From assembly GCF_008326305.1 (NCBI RefSeq), contig NZ_BIXY01000026.1, positions 1 to 64,000 on the forward strand: 64,000 bases of DNA, written 5' to 3'. Shown here piece after piece: positions 1-9,483 of this stretch (its first letter is position 1; each line of letters opens with the position of its first letter). Both the position numbers and the translations under genes were made by a program. The stretch is from Dictyobacter arantiisoli. GTDB taxonomy: Bacteria; Chloroflexota; Ktedonobacteria; Ktedonobacterales; Ktedonobacteraceae. The notes beneath the pieces are model-generated. The model saw only the letters and a list, made by a program, of their open reading frames with translations, ran no database searches and was not told the DNA's origin.

Positions 1-102
1 GATTGGTTAGGTGCTTCCAACGTTGCAAAGTACATGCGGCATTTCTGTGCTCAGCCTCAAGAAGCAATTCAATTGCTTCTTGACAAGCTTTCGTGGTAAA
101 AC
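1..102 (+). CDS. Possible C-terminal tail of a gene cut by the window start
   Basis: Frame 1 is open from the first base to a TAA at 100-102 and gives 33 residues ending in LLLDKLSW. The composition (amphipathic, helix-like) looks like a protein C-terminus, but no motif is recognisable and the family cannot be named. Bases 103-327 hold no gene I can support. A short ORF in another frame at 11-196 is low-complexity and lacks a ribosome site, so I prefer the tail reading. Weakly supported. Confidence 0.25.
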
Positions 103-327
103 GGGACTACCAAAAAGCCCTGCCTCAAAGGTTCGCCAGCAGTATCGTTTATGCGGAAGAGCCATCAAATCGGGTGAAGCTCATCCGAGCGAATAGGCAC
201 ACAGAGAGACATTTCTCCTACCTGTCACATCAATAACCATCTATGAGAAGTCCATGTGAAATTATTATAAGAGGGAATATTAGTAAAGAACTCTTATCGC
301 ATTCGATAAGTGAAAGGATAACATACG

Positions 328-834
328 ATGTACCAATCACCCGAACAATTTAATTGCCCTGCCTGCGGTGATACAACACATGTCAAAAAGGTCAGTATTA
401 TCGTTGATGAAGGGACCGCCCATCAGACAACGGTCTTTTTTTTTCAACCACGCGTGAGAAGAAATTCATTCCAGGTTCATACTTCCGTTGGAAACACTCA
501 GTCTCAAACAAAACTAGCACGAAAACTGGCCCCACCTCATTCGCTGATGGGCTTTGCTGTGATCACCTTTCTCTTCTGTTTGTTCTATGGCGTTTTTCTT
601 GCCAGTGCAGGAACCTTTGGAGGGTTCGCGGGAGCAAGCTTGATTATTGGCCTTTCAGTCCTATTCCTCTTCTATGCGATCAGCACGTGGCCCGAAGCGC
701 GTAAGAAGAAAGCCAAATGGCAGAAACTCTATTACTGTGATCTTCACGATCTGGTCTTTGAAGTGGGAAAGCAGGAGAAGGCTGTTCCATCGTCAAAAAT
801 GAAATGGTTGCTCAAACAAGACCTTTACCTGTAA
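328..834 (+). CDS. Zinc-ribbon-like two-helix membrane protein, function unknown
   Basis: The 168-residue product opens with a CPACG motif (residues about 11-15) that could be half of a zinc ribbon. A second CxxC pair is not evident, only a lone Cys near residue 139. Two hydrophobic stretches at about residues 75-95 and 98-118 should cross the membrane, followed by a Lys-rich segment and a soluble tail. The ATG at 328 follows AAAGGA at a suitable distance. It stands alone, with a hairpin at 877-897 behind it. I do not recognise the family. The same plan, a Cys motif plus membrane helices, recurs in several proteins of this window. Confidence 0.7.
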   Translation: MYQSPEQFNCPACGDTTHVKKVSIIVDEGTAHQTTVFFFQPRVRRNSFQVHTSVGNTQSQTKLARKLAPPHSLMGFAVITFLFCLFYGVFLASAGTFGGFAGASLIIGLSVLFLFYAISTWPEARKKKAKWQKLYYCDLHDLVFEVGKQEKAVPSSKMKWLLKQDLYL

Positions 835-876
835 AAATGTGAAGGTGATGGTTCTGAGCGTCACCCCCTGACACCT

Positions 877-897
877 GCTCGCTCCTTTGGGGCGAGC
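877..897 (+). terminator. Hairpin terminator after the 168-aa membrane protein
   Basis: Arms GCTCGCTCC (877-885) and GGGGCGAGC (889-897) pair over 9 positions with one T.G wobble and a TTT loop, and are followed by a short TTT. The position 43 bases after the stop fits an intrinsic terminator. The T tract is too short to be certain. Confidence 0.5.
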
Positions 898-953
898 TTT
901 GTGGACGACTCCACCGTAGAACAGTGGCCGCTACGGTGGTTTCCGCCATCCAC
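889..953. repeat. Palindromic dispersed repeat, copy 1
   Basis: The core is CCACCGTAG (911-919), an 11-base centre, then CTACGGTGG (931-939), a perfect 9-bp inverted repeat. The flanks match a second copy at 48919-48977, and an inverted copy lies at 62931-62972. All three sit between genes. Confidence 0.65.
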
Positions 954-1039
954 CTTTTCATTTTTGTACCATTTTTATTTGTAAAAGATCATGCGGCGGC
1001 GCTTGAAAAACCTATGAGATGCATTTGTGCTTGTAGATC

Positions 1040-1068
1040 TTGACAAAAAAATTGCAATAAGTTATAAA
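1040..1068 (+). promoter_or_regulatory. Sigma70-type promoter for the 637-aa membrane protein
   Basis: TTGACA (1040-1045), a 17-base spacer and TATAAA (1063-1068) make a near-consensus promoter about 60 bases upstream of the ATG at 1131. Confidence 0.7.
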
Positions 1069-1130
1069 TAAAATAGCAAAATGTTATTAACTAAATTTTG
1101 TTCCTCTTTTTATCCCAAGGGGTGATAGAT

Positions 1131-3044
1131 ATGGCGATCTTCCTGCTGGCTCTAATAGGAACGCTGATTATAATGGCCTGTCTGACTATTGGACGCTTAG
1201 CTTTTGGACGTGCCGAGCCTTTTCAAGCACGTTCATTTATCCGTTGGTTTCTCTTCTTTTTTGTATTCAATTACCTGTTCTCACTGGCGCAACTCTACAT
1301 ATCCTTACCAGCGCTGGCCGGGCCATTCTGGGGCTGGCAGTGGGTATTATGGCCGTTGTTGATTAGCAGCGTGATTAATCTGTTATCCGTGGCGGGAGGC
1401 GCGGGAGGCGCGCTGGCGATGGGTCTGAGTATCAGTCAGGGTCAGGTCTATACACCGCCGAAGGGGAGTGAGAAGATCTCACGCCGTTCGATCGCGGCTG
1501 GCATCTTTGGGATCGTCGTGGTTGCTGTGCTGGGCATCGCCGCCACCATTCTGATCAACGTCTTTACGACCTGGTTTGATGGGAATGCTAAAGCCCTGGC
1601 CGCCATTCCTCATGTCACGACCGCCGCGACACCCAATCTACCTCCTACGGATGCCAGTAATATTGTGCTGGTGAGCCAGAGCGTGGCATCGTATAAAGGC
1701 CAGCAAATTCTTGGCTCGACCGGACAGAATCTGGGGTCAGCCTACAATCTGGACCCGACCAGCTATACCTTACAATCTATCAATCATCATCTCTATTATG
1801 TCGCGGAACTGAGCTATAACAATCTTTTTGTCAATCTATCCAATCCCACCACGCCGGGTTTTGTGATGGTTGACGCGGAAAATCCTCAGCAGCCGCCACA
1901 ACTGCACACGGAAGCGCAGGCGACGATTCGCTATCTGCCCGGTGCATTCCTGAACCAGGACTTATTGCATCATGTCTACCTCAGTGGCTATGTCTATGGA
2001 CGTCTGGCAGATCCTACTCTGGAGCTAGATGATAGTTTACATCCCTACTGGACCATCTCATTGATGCAGCCAGCGCGTGGGTATACAGGTGATACCTTGA
2101 AGCAGGTCTTGCTGGTAGATGCCCATACGGGGGATATTAAAGCGTATGATCCACAAAATGTACCGGCCTGGGTCGATCGTGTCATGCCTGCTGAAACGGT
2201 CACTCAATACCTGAGCTGGTGGGGACTCTATCACAATGCTCCCTGGTTTAATCCTTCGGGCCTGGGACAACAGGCACCGGCCAGTGCGCCTGAGTTGCTT
2301 TATAATAAAACTGACCAGCCCGTCTGGTTGATTCCGATGACCTCTTCCTCGATGAATGATAATTCCAGTACTGGCATATTCCTGTTTGATACGCATAAAA
2401 ATCAAGCTACCTTTTATGCCAAAGCGGCAGGTCTGGGTATCGGGGACAATGTGACCAGAACCTTCCAATCAACACGCGCCAATATTCGTGGGTATAATGT
2501 CGCCTCGGTCCAACTTTATCAGATCTACAATACCCCTACCTGGGTTGCCATCTATGTGCAAAATACCAGTAGTGGTGACATCTTTCAGGCCGTTGGATTA
2601 GTGGGTGCGCGTCAATTAAATGGCAATAATGTCCAGTTTGATCCCGATCTCGTTTCGGGACTGCGGGATTATCAGCAATGGGTAACCAATCAAGGGGGTA
2701 GCGGTGATAACGGTGGCACGACCAGTACCAAACCACAGACCGTCAGTGGGAAAGTCCTGCGTATCTCTTCGGTCGTCCAGGGAACAAACACCATCTATTA
2801 CCTGCAGATCGCTGGTCAACCGAGCATCTTTACTGCCAATCTTTCCCTCTCGCCCAAGTTACCATTGGTTCAGTCAGGCGATACTGTGTCCATCACCTAT
2901 ATGGCTGGCGGTGGAAATGTTGTCAATCTGCAAACCTTTGATGATACCAGCATCAACCTGGGCAGTGGTAGTGTACCGGCGACACCAGCAGCTCAGGCGA
3001 CGCCTGCCGCCACTCCGACCGTAAAGCCCGGCACAAAGAAATAG
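1131..3044 (+). CDS. Large membrane-anchored protein with extracytoplasmic region, function unknown
   Basis: The product is 637 residues from the ATG at 1131, which follows AAGGGG with good spacing. The open frame continues upstream to a TTG at 1098, which has no ribosome site. About four hydrophobic segments lie in residues 1-150: MAIFLLALIG onward, a stretch near 40, one near 70-100, and one near 135-155. The remaining 480 residues are polar, rich in Asn, Thr and Tyr, and probably lie outside the membrane. The C-terminus has a small beta-rich, OB-like segment (GKVLRISSVV to GGGNVVNLQT) and a Pro/Ala/Thr tail. No catalytic motif is seen. It is monocistronic, with a strong promoter in front and a bidirectional hairpin behind. 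Confidence 0.75.
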   Translation: MAIFLLALIGTLIIMACLTIGRLAFGRAEPFQARSFIRWFLFFFVFNYLFSLAQLYISLPALAGPFWGWQWVLWPLLISSVINLLSVAGGAGGALAMGLSISQGQVYTPPKGSEKISRRSIAAGIFGIVVVAVLGIAATILINVFTTWFDGNAKALAAIPHVTTAATPNLPPTDASNIVLVSQSVASYKGQQILGSTGQNLGSAYNLDPTSYTLQSINHHLYYVAELSYNNLFVNLSNPTTPGFVMVDAENPQQPPQLHTEAQATIRYLPGAFLNQDLLHHVYLSGYVYGRLADPTLELDDSLHPYWTISLMQPARGYTGDTLKQVLLVDAHTGDIKAYDPQNVPAWVDRVMPAETVTQYLSWWGLYHNAPWFNPSGLGQQAPASAPELLYNKTDQPVWLIPMTSSSMNDNSSTGIFLFDTHKNQATFYAKAAGLGIGDNVTRTFQSTRANIRGYNVASVQLYQIYNTPTWVAIYVQNTSSGDIFQAVGLVGARQLNGNNVQFDPDLVSGLRDYQQWVTNQGGSGDNGGTTSTKPQTVSGKVLRISSVVQGTNTIYYLQIAGQPSIFTANLSLSPKLPLVQSGDTVSITYMAGGGNVVNLQTFDDTSINLGSGSVPATPAAQATPAATPTVKPGTKK

Positions 3045-3074
3045 GTCAAATATCTCCAGTTTGTGTGTCATTCC

Positions 3075-3114
3075 GAGGGAGAGTGTATCTCCATATAGCG
3101 ATACGCTCTCCCTC
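3075..3114. terminator. Bidirectional hairpin terminator between convergent genes
   Basis: Arms 3075-3089 and 3100-3114 pair over 15 positions with one G.T wobble, around a 10-base loop. The hairpin lies midway between the membrane-protein stop (3044) and the ppc stop (3140), so it can serve both strands. There is no long T tract. Confidence 0.6.
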
Positions 3115-3139
3115 TTTGCGTTTGAGCCGATGTTTGAAT

Positions 3140-6046
3140 TTAGCCTGTATTGCGTACGCCGGCCGCAATGCCGTTGATAGTGAGTAAGACACCATAGGTC
3201 AGGCGGGCGCGTTCCTTTTCCTCAGCAGTGGCGTCCTTCTCCGTCTCTGGATCGAGCGTCAGGGGACCGCCCAGTTTGCGCAGGCGTTTCAGGAGCACGA
3301 TCTGGAAGTAGCTGAGTGGATCAACATAGGGATTACGCCGTTTGATCGACTCTTGCAGTACCGGGGAGTTATCAAGCAGGTCGTTACCGCCCACAATGGC
3401 GAGAATAGCCTGTCGGGTGCGTTCATATTCCGCCTGGATGGCCTGTGAGATACGTGCGCTGAGTTCTTGATCCTCAACCAGGGTGGCGGCATACTCGTGG
3501 GCAATCCTCATATCAGATTTTGAGAGCGTCATTTGCAAGTTATCGATGAATGCTTTTAAGAATGGCCAGTGCTGGTACATATGCCGGAGCTGGGGCAGGT
3601 TCGCAGGATTCTCTCGTATATGATCCTCGAAGGCTCCGCCAACGCCGTACCAGCTGGGCAGGACGTAACGGCTCTGCATCCAGGAAAAGACCCAGGGAAT
3701 AGCGCGTAATTCTTCAATCGCGCGACCAGCATTGCGGCGCGAAGGACGTGAGCCAATGTTTAACCAGCCAATTTCGCTGATCGGTGTCGCCTGCTCGAAA
3801 AATTTTACGAAGGTTGGATCTTGATAGATCAATGCACGATAGCGTTGCAGGGCATTCTCTGAGAGATCCTGAAGTGCCGTGATCCATTCCTGCCTGGCTT
3901 TTGGATGCACCTGCCTCTCGATGATATCTTGATTTGGGATACTGGATTGTACTGTTCCAGCGACTACCAGTTCCATGTTACGCATCGCGATATCATGGAT
4001 GCCATATTTAAAGGAAAGCATCTCGCCCTGCTCAGTGATGCGAATGCGTCCATTGACGGATTTAGGTGGTTGCGCCAAAATCGCTTCATAGATCGGACCA
4101 CCACCACGGCCAATAGCTCCACCACGGCCATGAAAGATCCTGATGGCGATGTCTCTGCGTTCACTGAGCTCGCCCAATCGGCTCTGAGCCTGATAGAGTT
4201 CCCAGCTCGACGTCAGGATACCACCGTCTTTACTGCTATCCGAGTAGCCAAGCATGACTTGCTGCTCACGCTTGCAATTGTCCAGATAGGCGCTGTAGAG
4301 CGGATTGTTGAAGGCTTGCTCTAGAATAGCGGTGCACTCGCGCAGGTCATTGATGGTCTCAAACAGGGGCACGATCTGTAGATCATAGATGCCGACTTCT
4401 TTGCAGAAGAACTGCACTTCCATGATATCGCTGAGCTGATGCGTCATGCTAATGATATAGCATGTGATAGCTTTTTTGCCAAAGGCCTCGCGGACCTGAC
4501 GGATCGTCTGGAAGGTGCCCAGAATATGGGCCGTATCTGGACTGAGTTCCAGGCCAGGACGAGTCAGTACCCGTGGATCGCGTAGCAAATCTCCCAGCAC
4601 TGCCAGACGTTTCTCTTCATCGAACGTCCTATAGTCATCTTTGCAGACACCAGTGACCTGGAGTAATTCTGCCACCGCAGAGGCATGGCGCTCGCTATGT
4701 TGTCGCACATCGAGAGCCGCGAAATAGAAACGGAACAATTCTACCTTACGCAACAGAGAATGCAGGATACCTCTGGCAATAGCTATCTCACCATCGGCGA
4801 TCAGACTATCCTGGACAAGACGCAAATCGGCGATCAGTTCATCGGCAGAGGTATAGGCAATTGACGGCTGTTCTGGCTGGCTGGCGCCTGATTTCCAGGA
4901 AAAGGTTTCTGGAATGGGCAGATTGGCTTTTGTCTCACCCAGGCGACGCCACATAAATGACAGTTTTGCACGATAGGGCTCGAGAGCTGTTTGAGGTCCT
5001 AATTCCTGGGCATAGTCAGGCATGCTTTCCATGTCTTTTTGTAAAGAAGCCTCAAGTTCTGGCGTGATGGTTGAGTGTTCAATTGACTGTGAACACTCAC
5101 GTGCCAGCGCGAAGAGATCCTTGCGATAGTGGGTAAGTACATAGTTGCGTTGCAGGCTCAGTGCTGTGAGCAAGGTATCCGAGTTAATAAATGGATTCCC
5201 ATCCTGGTCGCCTCCAATCCAGGAGCCAACATGGAGAAATGATGGGACCGTGACATCTGGATAATCCTGCTGTAACAATTCTTCAAATTCCGCATACAGG
5301 TCAGGCAGGGCATCATAGATAATCTCATCCAGATAGTAAATGCCCATTTTGATCTCATCGAGTGGCTTGGGGCGTACTTTGCGTACCGCATCTGTACGCC
5401 ACAAAAGATCGATCACGCTATCCAGTTCCTGCTGCCAGCGTAGACGTTCGCGCTGTGTCATCAAATTGACGTTATCATTACGCGCGAGCAATTCTGTAAT
5501 GTGACGGGATTTCGTAATCAAGCTTCGACGCGTCGCCTCGGTGGGGTGGGCGGTAAAAACGAGATCAATAGCCAGTTGATTGAACAGGGACTGGAGCGTG
5601 GCCGTGTCAAGCTTATTTTGCTTCAGGAACGCGACCAGCGCTTCGAGTGAGCCTCGCTGTAATTTATTCTGAGGATCAAGCTCGTGCGCCCGCTGGCGAC
5701 GGATGCGATGATATTGTTCGGCTGTATTGACCAGATGGAAATAAGTGGTAAACGCTCTGATTGTGTCGATAGCGGTATCTAAATCGCTATCGCTGACAAT
5801 ATGCATGATCTCCTGTTCGAGGCTTGCGATTTCATTTTGAATGCGGGCCTGTTCTTCTTTATGTGCCTGGGCCAGTTGCATGCTACATTCACGCAGACGT
5901 ATACAGGCACCTCGCAACTTTTCCACGGTATCAAAGACTGTGAACCCTTCATGCCGTTGAATTGATAATCCCAATGCATTGGCCAGGATACGAATATCCT
6001 GTCGTAGTGGATTATCTTTCTCGCGGCGGGAAACATGTTCCGACAT
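3140..6046 (-). CDS. ppc: Phosphoenolpyruvate carboxylase
   Basis: The 968-residue product is full length for bacterial PEP carboxylase. This cytoplasmic enzyme joins bicarbonate to PEP to give oxaloacetate, replenishing the TCA cycle. The catalytic-His segment TAHPTEATRRS lies at residues 165-175 (His167). The substrate motifs GYSDSSKDGG and FHGRGGAIGRGGGP follow in the C-terminal half, and the protein ends in the family-typical RNTG. The ATG at 6046 follows AAAGGA at good spacing. It is monocistronic and divergent from the permease at 6627, with 580 bases between. The identification is secure; allosteric behaviour cannot be read from sequence alone. Confidence 0.97.
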   Translation of the reverse strand: MSEHVSRREKDNPLRQDIRILANALGLSIQRHEGFTVFDTVEKLRGACIRLRECSMQLAQAHKEEQARIQNEIASLEQEIMHIVSDSDLDTAIDTIRAFTTYFHLVNTAEQYHRIRRQRAHELDPQNKLQRGSLEALVAFLKQNKLDTATLQSLFNQLAIDLVFTAHPTEATRRSLITKSRHITELLARNDNVNLMTQRERLRWQQELDSVIDLLWRTDAVRKVRPKPLDEIKMGIYYLDEIIYDALPDLYAEFEELLQQDYPDVTVPSFLHVGSWIGGDQDGNPFINSDTLLTALSLQRNYVLTHYRKDLFALARECSQSIEHSTITPELEASLQKDMESMPDYAQELGPQTALEPYRAKLSFMWRRLGETKANLPIPETFSWKSGASQPEQPSIAYTSADELIADLRLVQDSLIADGEIAIARGILHSLLRKVELFRFYFAALDVRQHSERHASAVAELLQVTGVCKDDYRTFDEEKRLAVLGDLLRDPRVLTRPGLELSPDTAHILGTFQTIRQVREAFGKKAITCYIISMTHQLSDIMEVQFFCKEVGIYDLQIVPLFETINDLRECTAILEQAFNNPLYSAYLDNCKREQQVMLGYSDSSKDGGILTSSWELYQAQSRLGELSERRDIAIRIFHGRGGAIGRGGGPIYEAILAQPPKSVNGRIRITEQGEMLSFKYGIHDIAMRNMELVVAGTVQSSIPNQDIIERQVHPKARQEWITALQDLSENALQRYRALIYQDPTFVKFFEQATPISEIGWLNIGSRPSRRNAGRAIEELRAIPWVFSWMQSRYVLPSWYGVGGAFEDHIRENPANLPQLRHMYQHWPFLKAFIDNLQMTLSKSDMRIAHEYAATLVEDQELSARISQAIQAEYERTRQAILAIVGGNDLLDNSPVLQESIKRRNPYVDPLSYFQIVLLKRLRKLGGPLTLDPETEKDATAEEKERARLTYGVLLTINGIAAGVRNTG

Positions 6047-6626
6047 AGTTTGTCCTTTATTAAGTATATTCTAGTGAGAACAGAGCACTCTTATTGCCTA
6101 CGTACACTTCAAAATAGAGCAGCGCATGAGTTGCCTCATGGAACTGCACACTCTGGCTTGTTCTTGTGCACCTCGACACCATTCTAGCACATACCCGCAG
6201 GTCCAATGATATAGTTATTTTGCACAACCAATCAGCGATCGCATAGGCAGGCATGTAAGAACGTTTCGCGCATCCTCACCGGAAACGAGATAGCTTAGCC
6301 AGAACAAATATCTCTTGTACGAAAATTTTTCTTGTGCACAATGTACAAAAAATGACGCGTACACTTCTGCTAATTTGCCTGTTACCATTCAATGCTGCTC
6401 TACGTATACTTCTCTTATTAGTAGTTTTATCTATATCTTTGTAGGGTGTACCGAAGAGACCTCTACCTTACTCTCACACTGTTGATCTCTGCTCAGGGTA
6501 GGAAAACAGAAGTGGAGCAATGAATGCTCTATGTGCTCTGAATGAAGCCGTGTGTGCTCTCTTGTGTGGTAATGAAGCCGCCCATAAAATCTTGAGTAAA
6601 GGATGTATGCGAACAAGGAGAACGAC
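6047..6626. other. 580-base divergent intergenic region, ppc / permease
   Basis: Apart from the ribosome sites on either side I see no gene, RNA or strong operator. AT-rich patches near 6300-6420 could hold the permease promoter, but no -35/-10 pair is convincing. On the minus strand a TAGAAT-like -10 lies near 6183 with only a poor -35. Confidence 0.4.
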
Positions 6627-8177
6627 ATGGCAGCTCAAGCCTCTACTGACACGGGAATGAAGCCTACATTAGGGCTCACCGGTGTCACCATTAACGCAAT
6701 GGCGTTAATCGCTCCAGGCGCATTCCTCTGGACTACTTTTCAATCGCAGGCTGGCACTGGCGCAACCAGTATGTGGTCATCTGTGTTCGTCGCCACAGTT
6801 ATTGCGCTGCTGACCGCCCTGGCTTATGCAGCCCTGGCGAAGCGCTATCCTGAGGCAGGTACGGGAAGTTCTTATTACTTTGCAGAAGTTGCGGTGCTGC
6901 ATAAGGAAGAGCACAAATATTTCAAGTTTGCCCGCTTGAGTAAATTTCTGGTTGGCTGGGCCTCACACCTCTATTATTGGGTCTATCCAGGCGTGATGGT
7001 TGCCTTTATGGGCAGTGTTATCGCCTACATTATCGGTTTTTTTGTACCGGGTTTTGGTACACCAGTACAACTCATCACCATCTGTATCGTGTTTTCGATT
7101 ATCGTAGGTGCGATTGCTTACATTGGTGTCACCGGTTCAACGGTTGCCAACATCGTCATCAATATAATCCAGATTCTGGCGCTCCTCGTTTTCTCCATCG
7201 TTGCTATTGTCTTCCGTCTCAATCATCCGTTTTATCATTACGCGCATCCCAGCGCGCTGAGTGTCCTGATCCCACATGATGGCAATGGTTTCATCTATCA
7301 ATCAACCATTGCAATTTTGTTAGTGGTGGGCTTTGAATCCGCAACGGCGTTAGCGGCTGAAGCGAAGAATCCACAGCGTGATGTTCCTCGTGGCGTGCTC
7401 CTCTCTCTGATCATCCAGGCCGTCATCTTCTACTTTTTTGAATACTTTGCCGCGAACTTCGTGATGGGTGATTTCTATAAGAGTGGTAAAACCGTTGGTT
7501 TTGATGCCGCTGCCGGTTCAATTGCGCCAATCGGAGATCTGGCTCAGATCTTTGGTGGTAGCTCCTTTGGAACGGCCTTCGCCGCGATTCTGGCGGTGTC
7601 GGTGGTCATCGCGTTGCTTGGTACTGCGCTTTCCTGTCTGAATACAGGTGTACGCGTCACCTATGCGATGGGAAAAGATACCGAGCTGCCAGCCGTCTTT
7701 GGTTTCTTGCATGGTCGTTTCCGCACCCCCCATGTGGGCGTGATTGTACTCACAGTCATTTCCGCCGTCATTGGATCGTACGGCGTCTTAAGTAGCAACA
7801 ACCTTGTCCAGGTGGCGCTGATCTCCAATATTGGCACCTTCATTCTCTATGGCCTGACCTGCATTGTTTGTCTGATCGCATTTGCAGGCATGCCAAAGCG
7901 CGGCATCTTAAACACACTGATCGCGCCTATTGCTGGTGCGATATTGAATGTAGCTATGTTGCTCGGCGTCATCTACTTTGCCATTGTTGGGAACTCTGAT
8001 GCCCAGCGCAACGTTATCATCGCAGGAATTTTCGCGATTGCCTGGCTGGTGATAGGCTTTGCCTTCCTCTTCTTCAGAAAGGTTACGAAGGGTATTCCCA
8101 TTTTGCATGCTGAGGATTACAAGCAAAATGTGGGCATAACGCCAGAAGTTTCTGTGGGAACAGCCAGCGGCGAGTAA
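6627..8177 (+). CDS. APC-superfamily amino acid / amine permease
   Basis: The 516-residue integral membrane protein has about 12-13 hydrophobic helices, the usual layout of the amino acid-polyamine-organocation superfamily. The first helix carries GLTGVTINAMALIAPGAF, and a helix with GFESATALAAEAKNPQRDVPRG matches the family-conserved helix 6 to loop region that follows the substrate pocket. The ATG at 6627 follows AAGGAG six bases away; an upstream in-frame ATG at 6603 has no such site. The substrate (amino acid, polyamine or another amine) cannot be told. It stands alone and ends at a hairpin (8221-8256). A role in nitrogen supply next to glutamate synthase is possible but unproven. Confidence 0.88.
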   Translation: MAAQASTDTGMKPTLGLTGVTINAMALIAPGAFLWTTFQSQAGTGATSMWSSVFVATVIALLTALAYAALAKRYPEAGTGSSYYFAEVAVLHKEEHKYFKFARLSKFLVGWASHLYYWVYPGVMVAFMGSVIAYIIGFFVPGFGTPVQLITICIVFSIIVGAIAYIGVTGSTVANIVINIIQILALLVFSIVAIVFRLNHPFYHYAHPSALSVLIPHDGNGFIYQSTIAILLVVGFESATALAAEAKNPQRDVPRGVLLSLIIQAVIFYFFEYFAANFVMGDFYKSGKTVGFDAAAGSIAPIGDLAQIFGGSSFGTAFAAILAVSVVIALLGTALSCLNTGVRVTYAMGKDTELPAVFGFLHGRFRTPHVGVIVLTVISAVIGSYGVLSSNNLVQVALISNIGTFILYGLTCIVCLIAFAGMPKRGILNTLIAPIAGAILNVAMLLGVIYFAIVGNSDAQRNVIIAGIFAIAWLVIGFAFLFFRKVTKGIPILHAEDYKQNVGITPEVSVGTASGE

Positions 8178-8220
8178 GACTGCATACCAATACAACCGCC
8201 CTCCTTTTCTCCTTCTCTGT

Positions 8221-8256
8221 GATAGGTCTCCACCTGGGAATAGGTGGGGACCTATC
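8221..8256 (+). terminator. 15-bp hairpin after the permease gene
   Basis: GATAGGTCTCCACCT (8221-8235) pairs with 8242-8256 over 15 positions with a single wobble and a six-base loop, 43 bases past the permease stop. No U tract follows, so efficient intrinsic termination is uncertain. The rest of 8257-8496 has a possible TATACT -10 at 8340 with only a weak -35. Confidence 0.5.
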
Positions 8257-8496
8257 ATCGTATCTGCTATCAGCAAATATGCTATATGGAAGGAAAAAAC
8301 ATAGCCAATATGTTTCTGGTTTTGCATTCTCGCTTGTGCTATACTTGAGGCAACACGTGGCAGATGGTTGACGGCATGTGATACAGCTAGATTTGCGGAG
8401 CTAACGAGGCTTAAATGTGTTCAGGTGCATTGTCAACAACAGATGAAGTGTAATTTTGATGCAAAAATGATTGTGATTGTGAGCGTGTAAAGACTT

Positions 8497-9483
8497 ATGC
8501 CAATTGCATATACACCAGGGTCACGAATAGATCATTATGAAATAACCCAGATGCTTGGGCATGGGGGGATGAGTCGTGTGTACCTTGCGCGCGATCTGCA
8601 TAATCAACAGACAGTTGTCCTTAAAATTCCCAATGATGACCTGATTGGTAATGTCGGTGTATACGAGCGTTACAAGCGTGAATCTGAGATTGGCAATCGC
8701 GTCAATCATCCCAACGTACAACGTATGCTCAATACTGGTGAGCCACGTAGCGAAGAATATCTTGTGATGGAGTATATTCAGGGTCAGACTTTGCGCACCC
8801 TGTTAGAGGAGCGTGAAGGTAATCCTCTTCCTCCCTCCGAAGCTATCCGCTTGACCTTACAAATTTGTGATGCATTGGCCTATTGTCATGTACATGGGGT
8901 CTTCCATCGGGATATTAAGCCAGAAAATATTATGGTTCAGGATGATGGAACGATCAAGCTGATCGATTTTGGAGTGGCGCTGCTGGCCGGGGCACGCCGC
9001 GTCACCTGGCGCGGACTGACTGGAACGGTGGGTACACCAGATTATATGTCGCCTGAACAGATCCGTGGGGAGCGTGGTACCGCCAGCTCAGATATCTATG
9101 CTGTTGGGGTGATTCTCTATGAGATGCTCTGTGGTCATCCTCCATTTGAAGGCGAAAATGTATTTGCTGTAATGAACCAGCATGCAACGCAAGACCCACC
9201 ATCTATTCTGGATAGCCAACCTGAGCTGTCTCCTGAGTTGGCGACCGTTGTGATGAAGGCGATTCGGCGCGATGCTGATAAGCGTTATAAAACAATGCCC
9301 GATCTCTGTCATGCACTGCAAAATTTGAATGAAGTAATACCGGTACCCTATGAGCCAGAAACACCAGGTCAGAGTACCTGGCGCCATCAGATCCTGCTGG
9401 TCGTATTAATTATCATTGCATTGGCTTTAGTGGTAATTGCGATCGGGGTAGCGGCTCAGATGGTGCATAATACAGCTCACTGA
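8497..9483 (+). CDS. Membrane-anchored Ser/Thr protein kinase (PknB type)
   Basis: The kinase domain covers about residues 12-275 of 328. It has a Gly-rich loop (GHGGMSRVY), Lys43 in VVLKI, HRDIKPEN with catalytic Asp139, DFG at 157-159 and the APE-equivalent SPEQ, so it should be active. One transmembrane helix at about 296-320 anchors it, leaving only some eight residues outside. It therefore has no extracellular sensor domain, unlike PASTA kinases. It phosphorylates proteins on Ser/Thr from ATP at the inner membrane face. It is monocistronic, with no phosphatase beside it. Confidence 0.93.
   Translation: MPIAYTPGSRIDHYEITQMLGHGGMSRVYLARDLHNQQTVVLKIPNDDLIGNVGVYERYKRESEIGNRVNHPNVQRMLNTGEPRSEEYLVMEYIQGQTLRTLLEEREGNPLPPSEAIRLTLQICDALAYCHVHGVFHRDIKPENIMVQDDGTIKLIDFGVALLAGARRVTWRGLTGTVGTPDYMSPEQIRGERGTASSDIYAVGVILYEMLCGHPPFEGENVFAVMNQHATQDPPSILDSQPELSPELATVVMKAIRRDADKRYKTMPDLCHALQNLNEVIPVPYEPETPGQSTWRHQILLVVLIIIALALVVIAIGVAAQMVHNTAH

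Noticed and set aside
11-196. ORF at the window start, with a KVRQQYRLCGRA segment faintly like a transposase end
   Set aside because: No ribosome site, poor composition and too short. The frame-1 tail ending at 102 is the more natural coding reading. No element ends seen.
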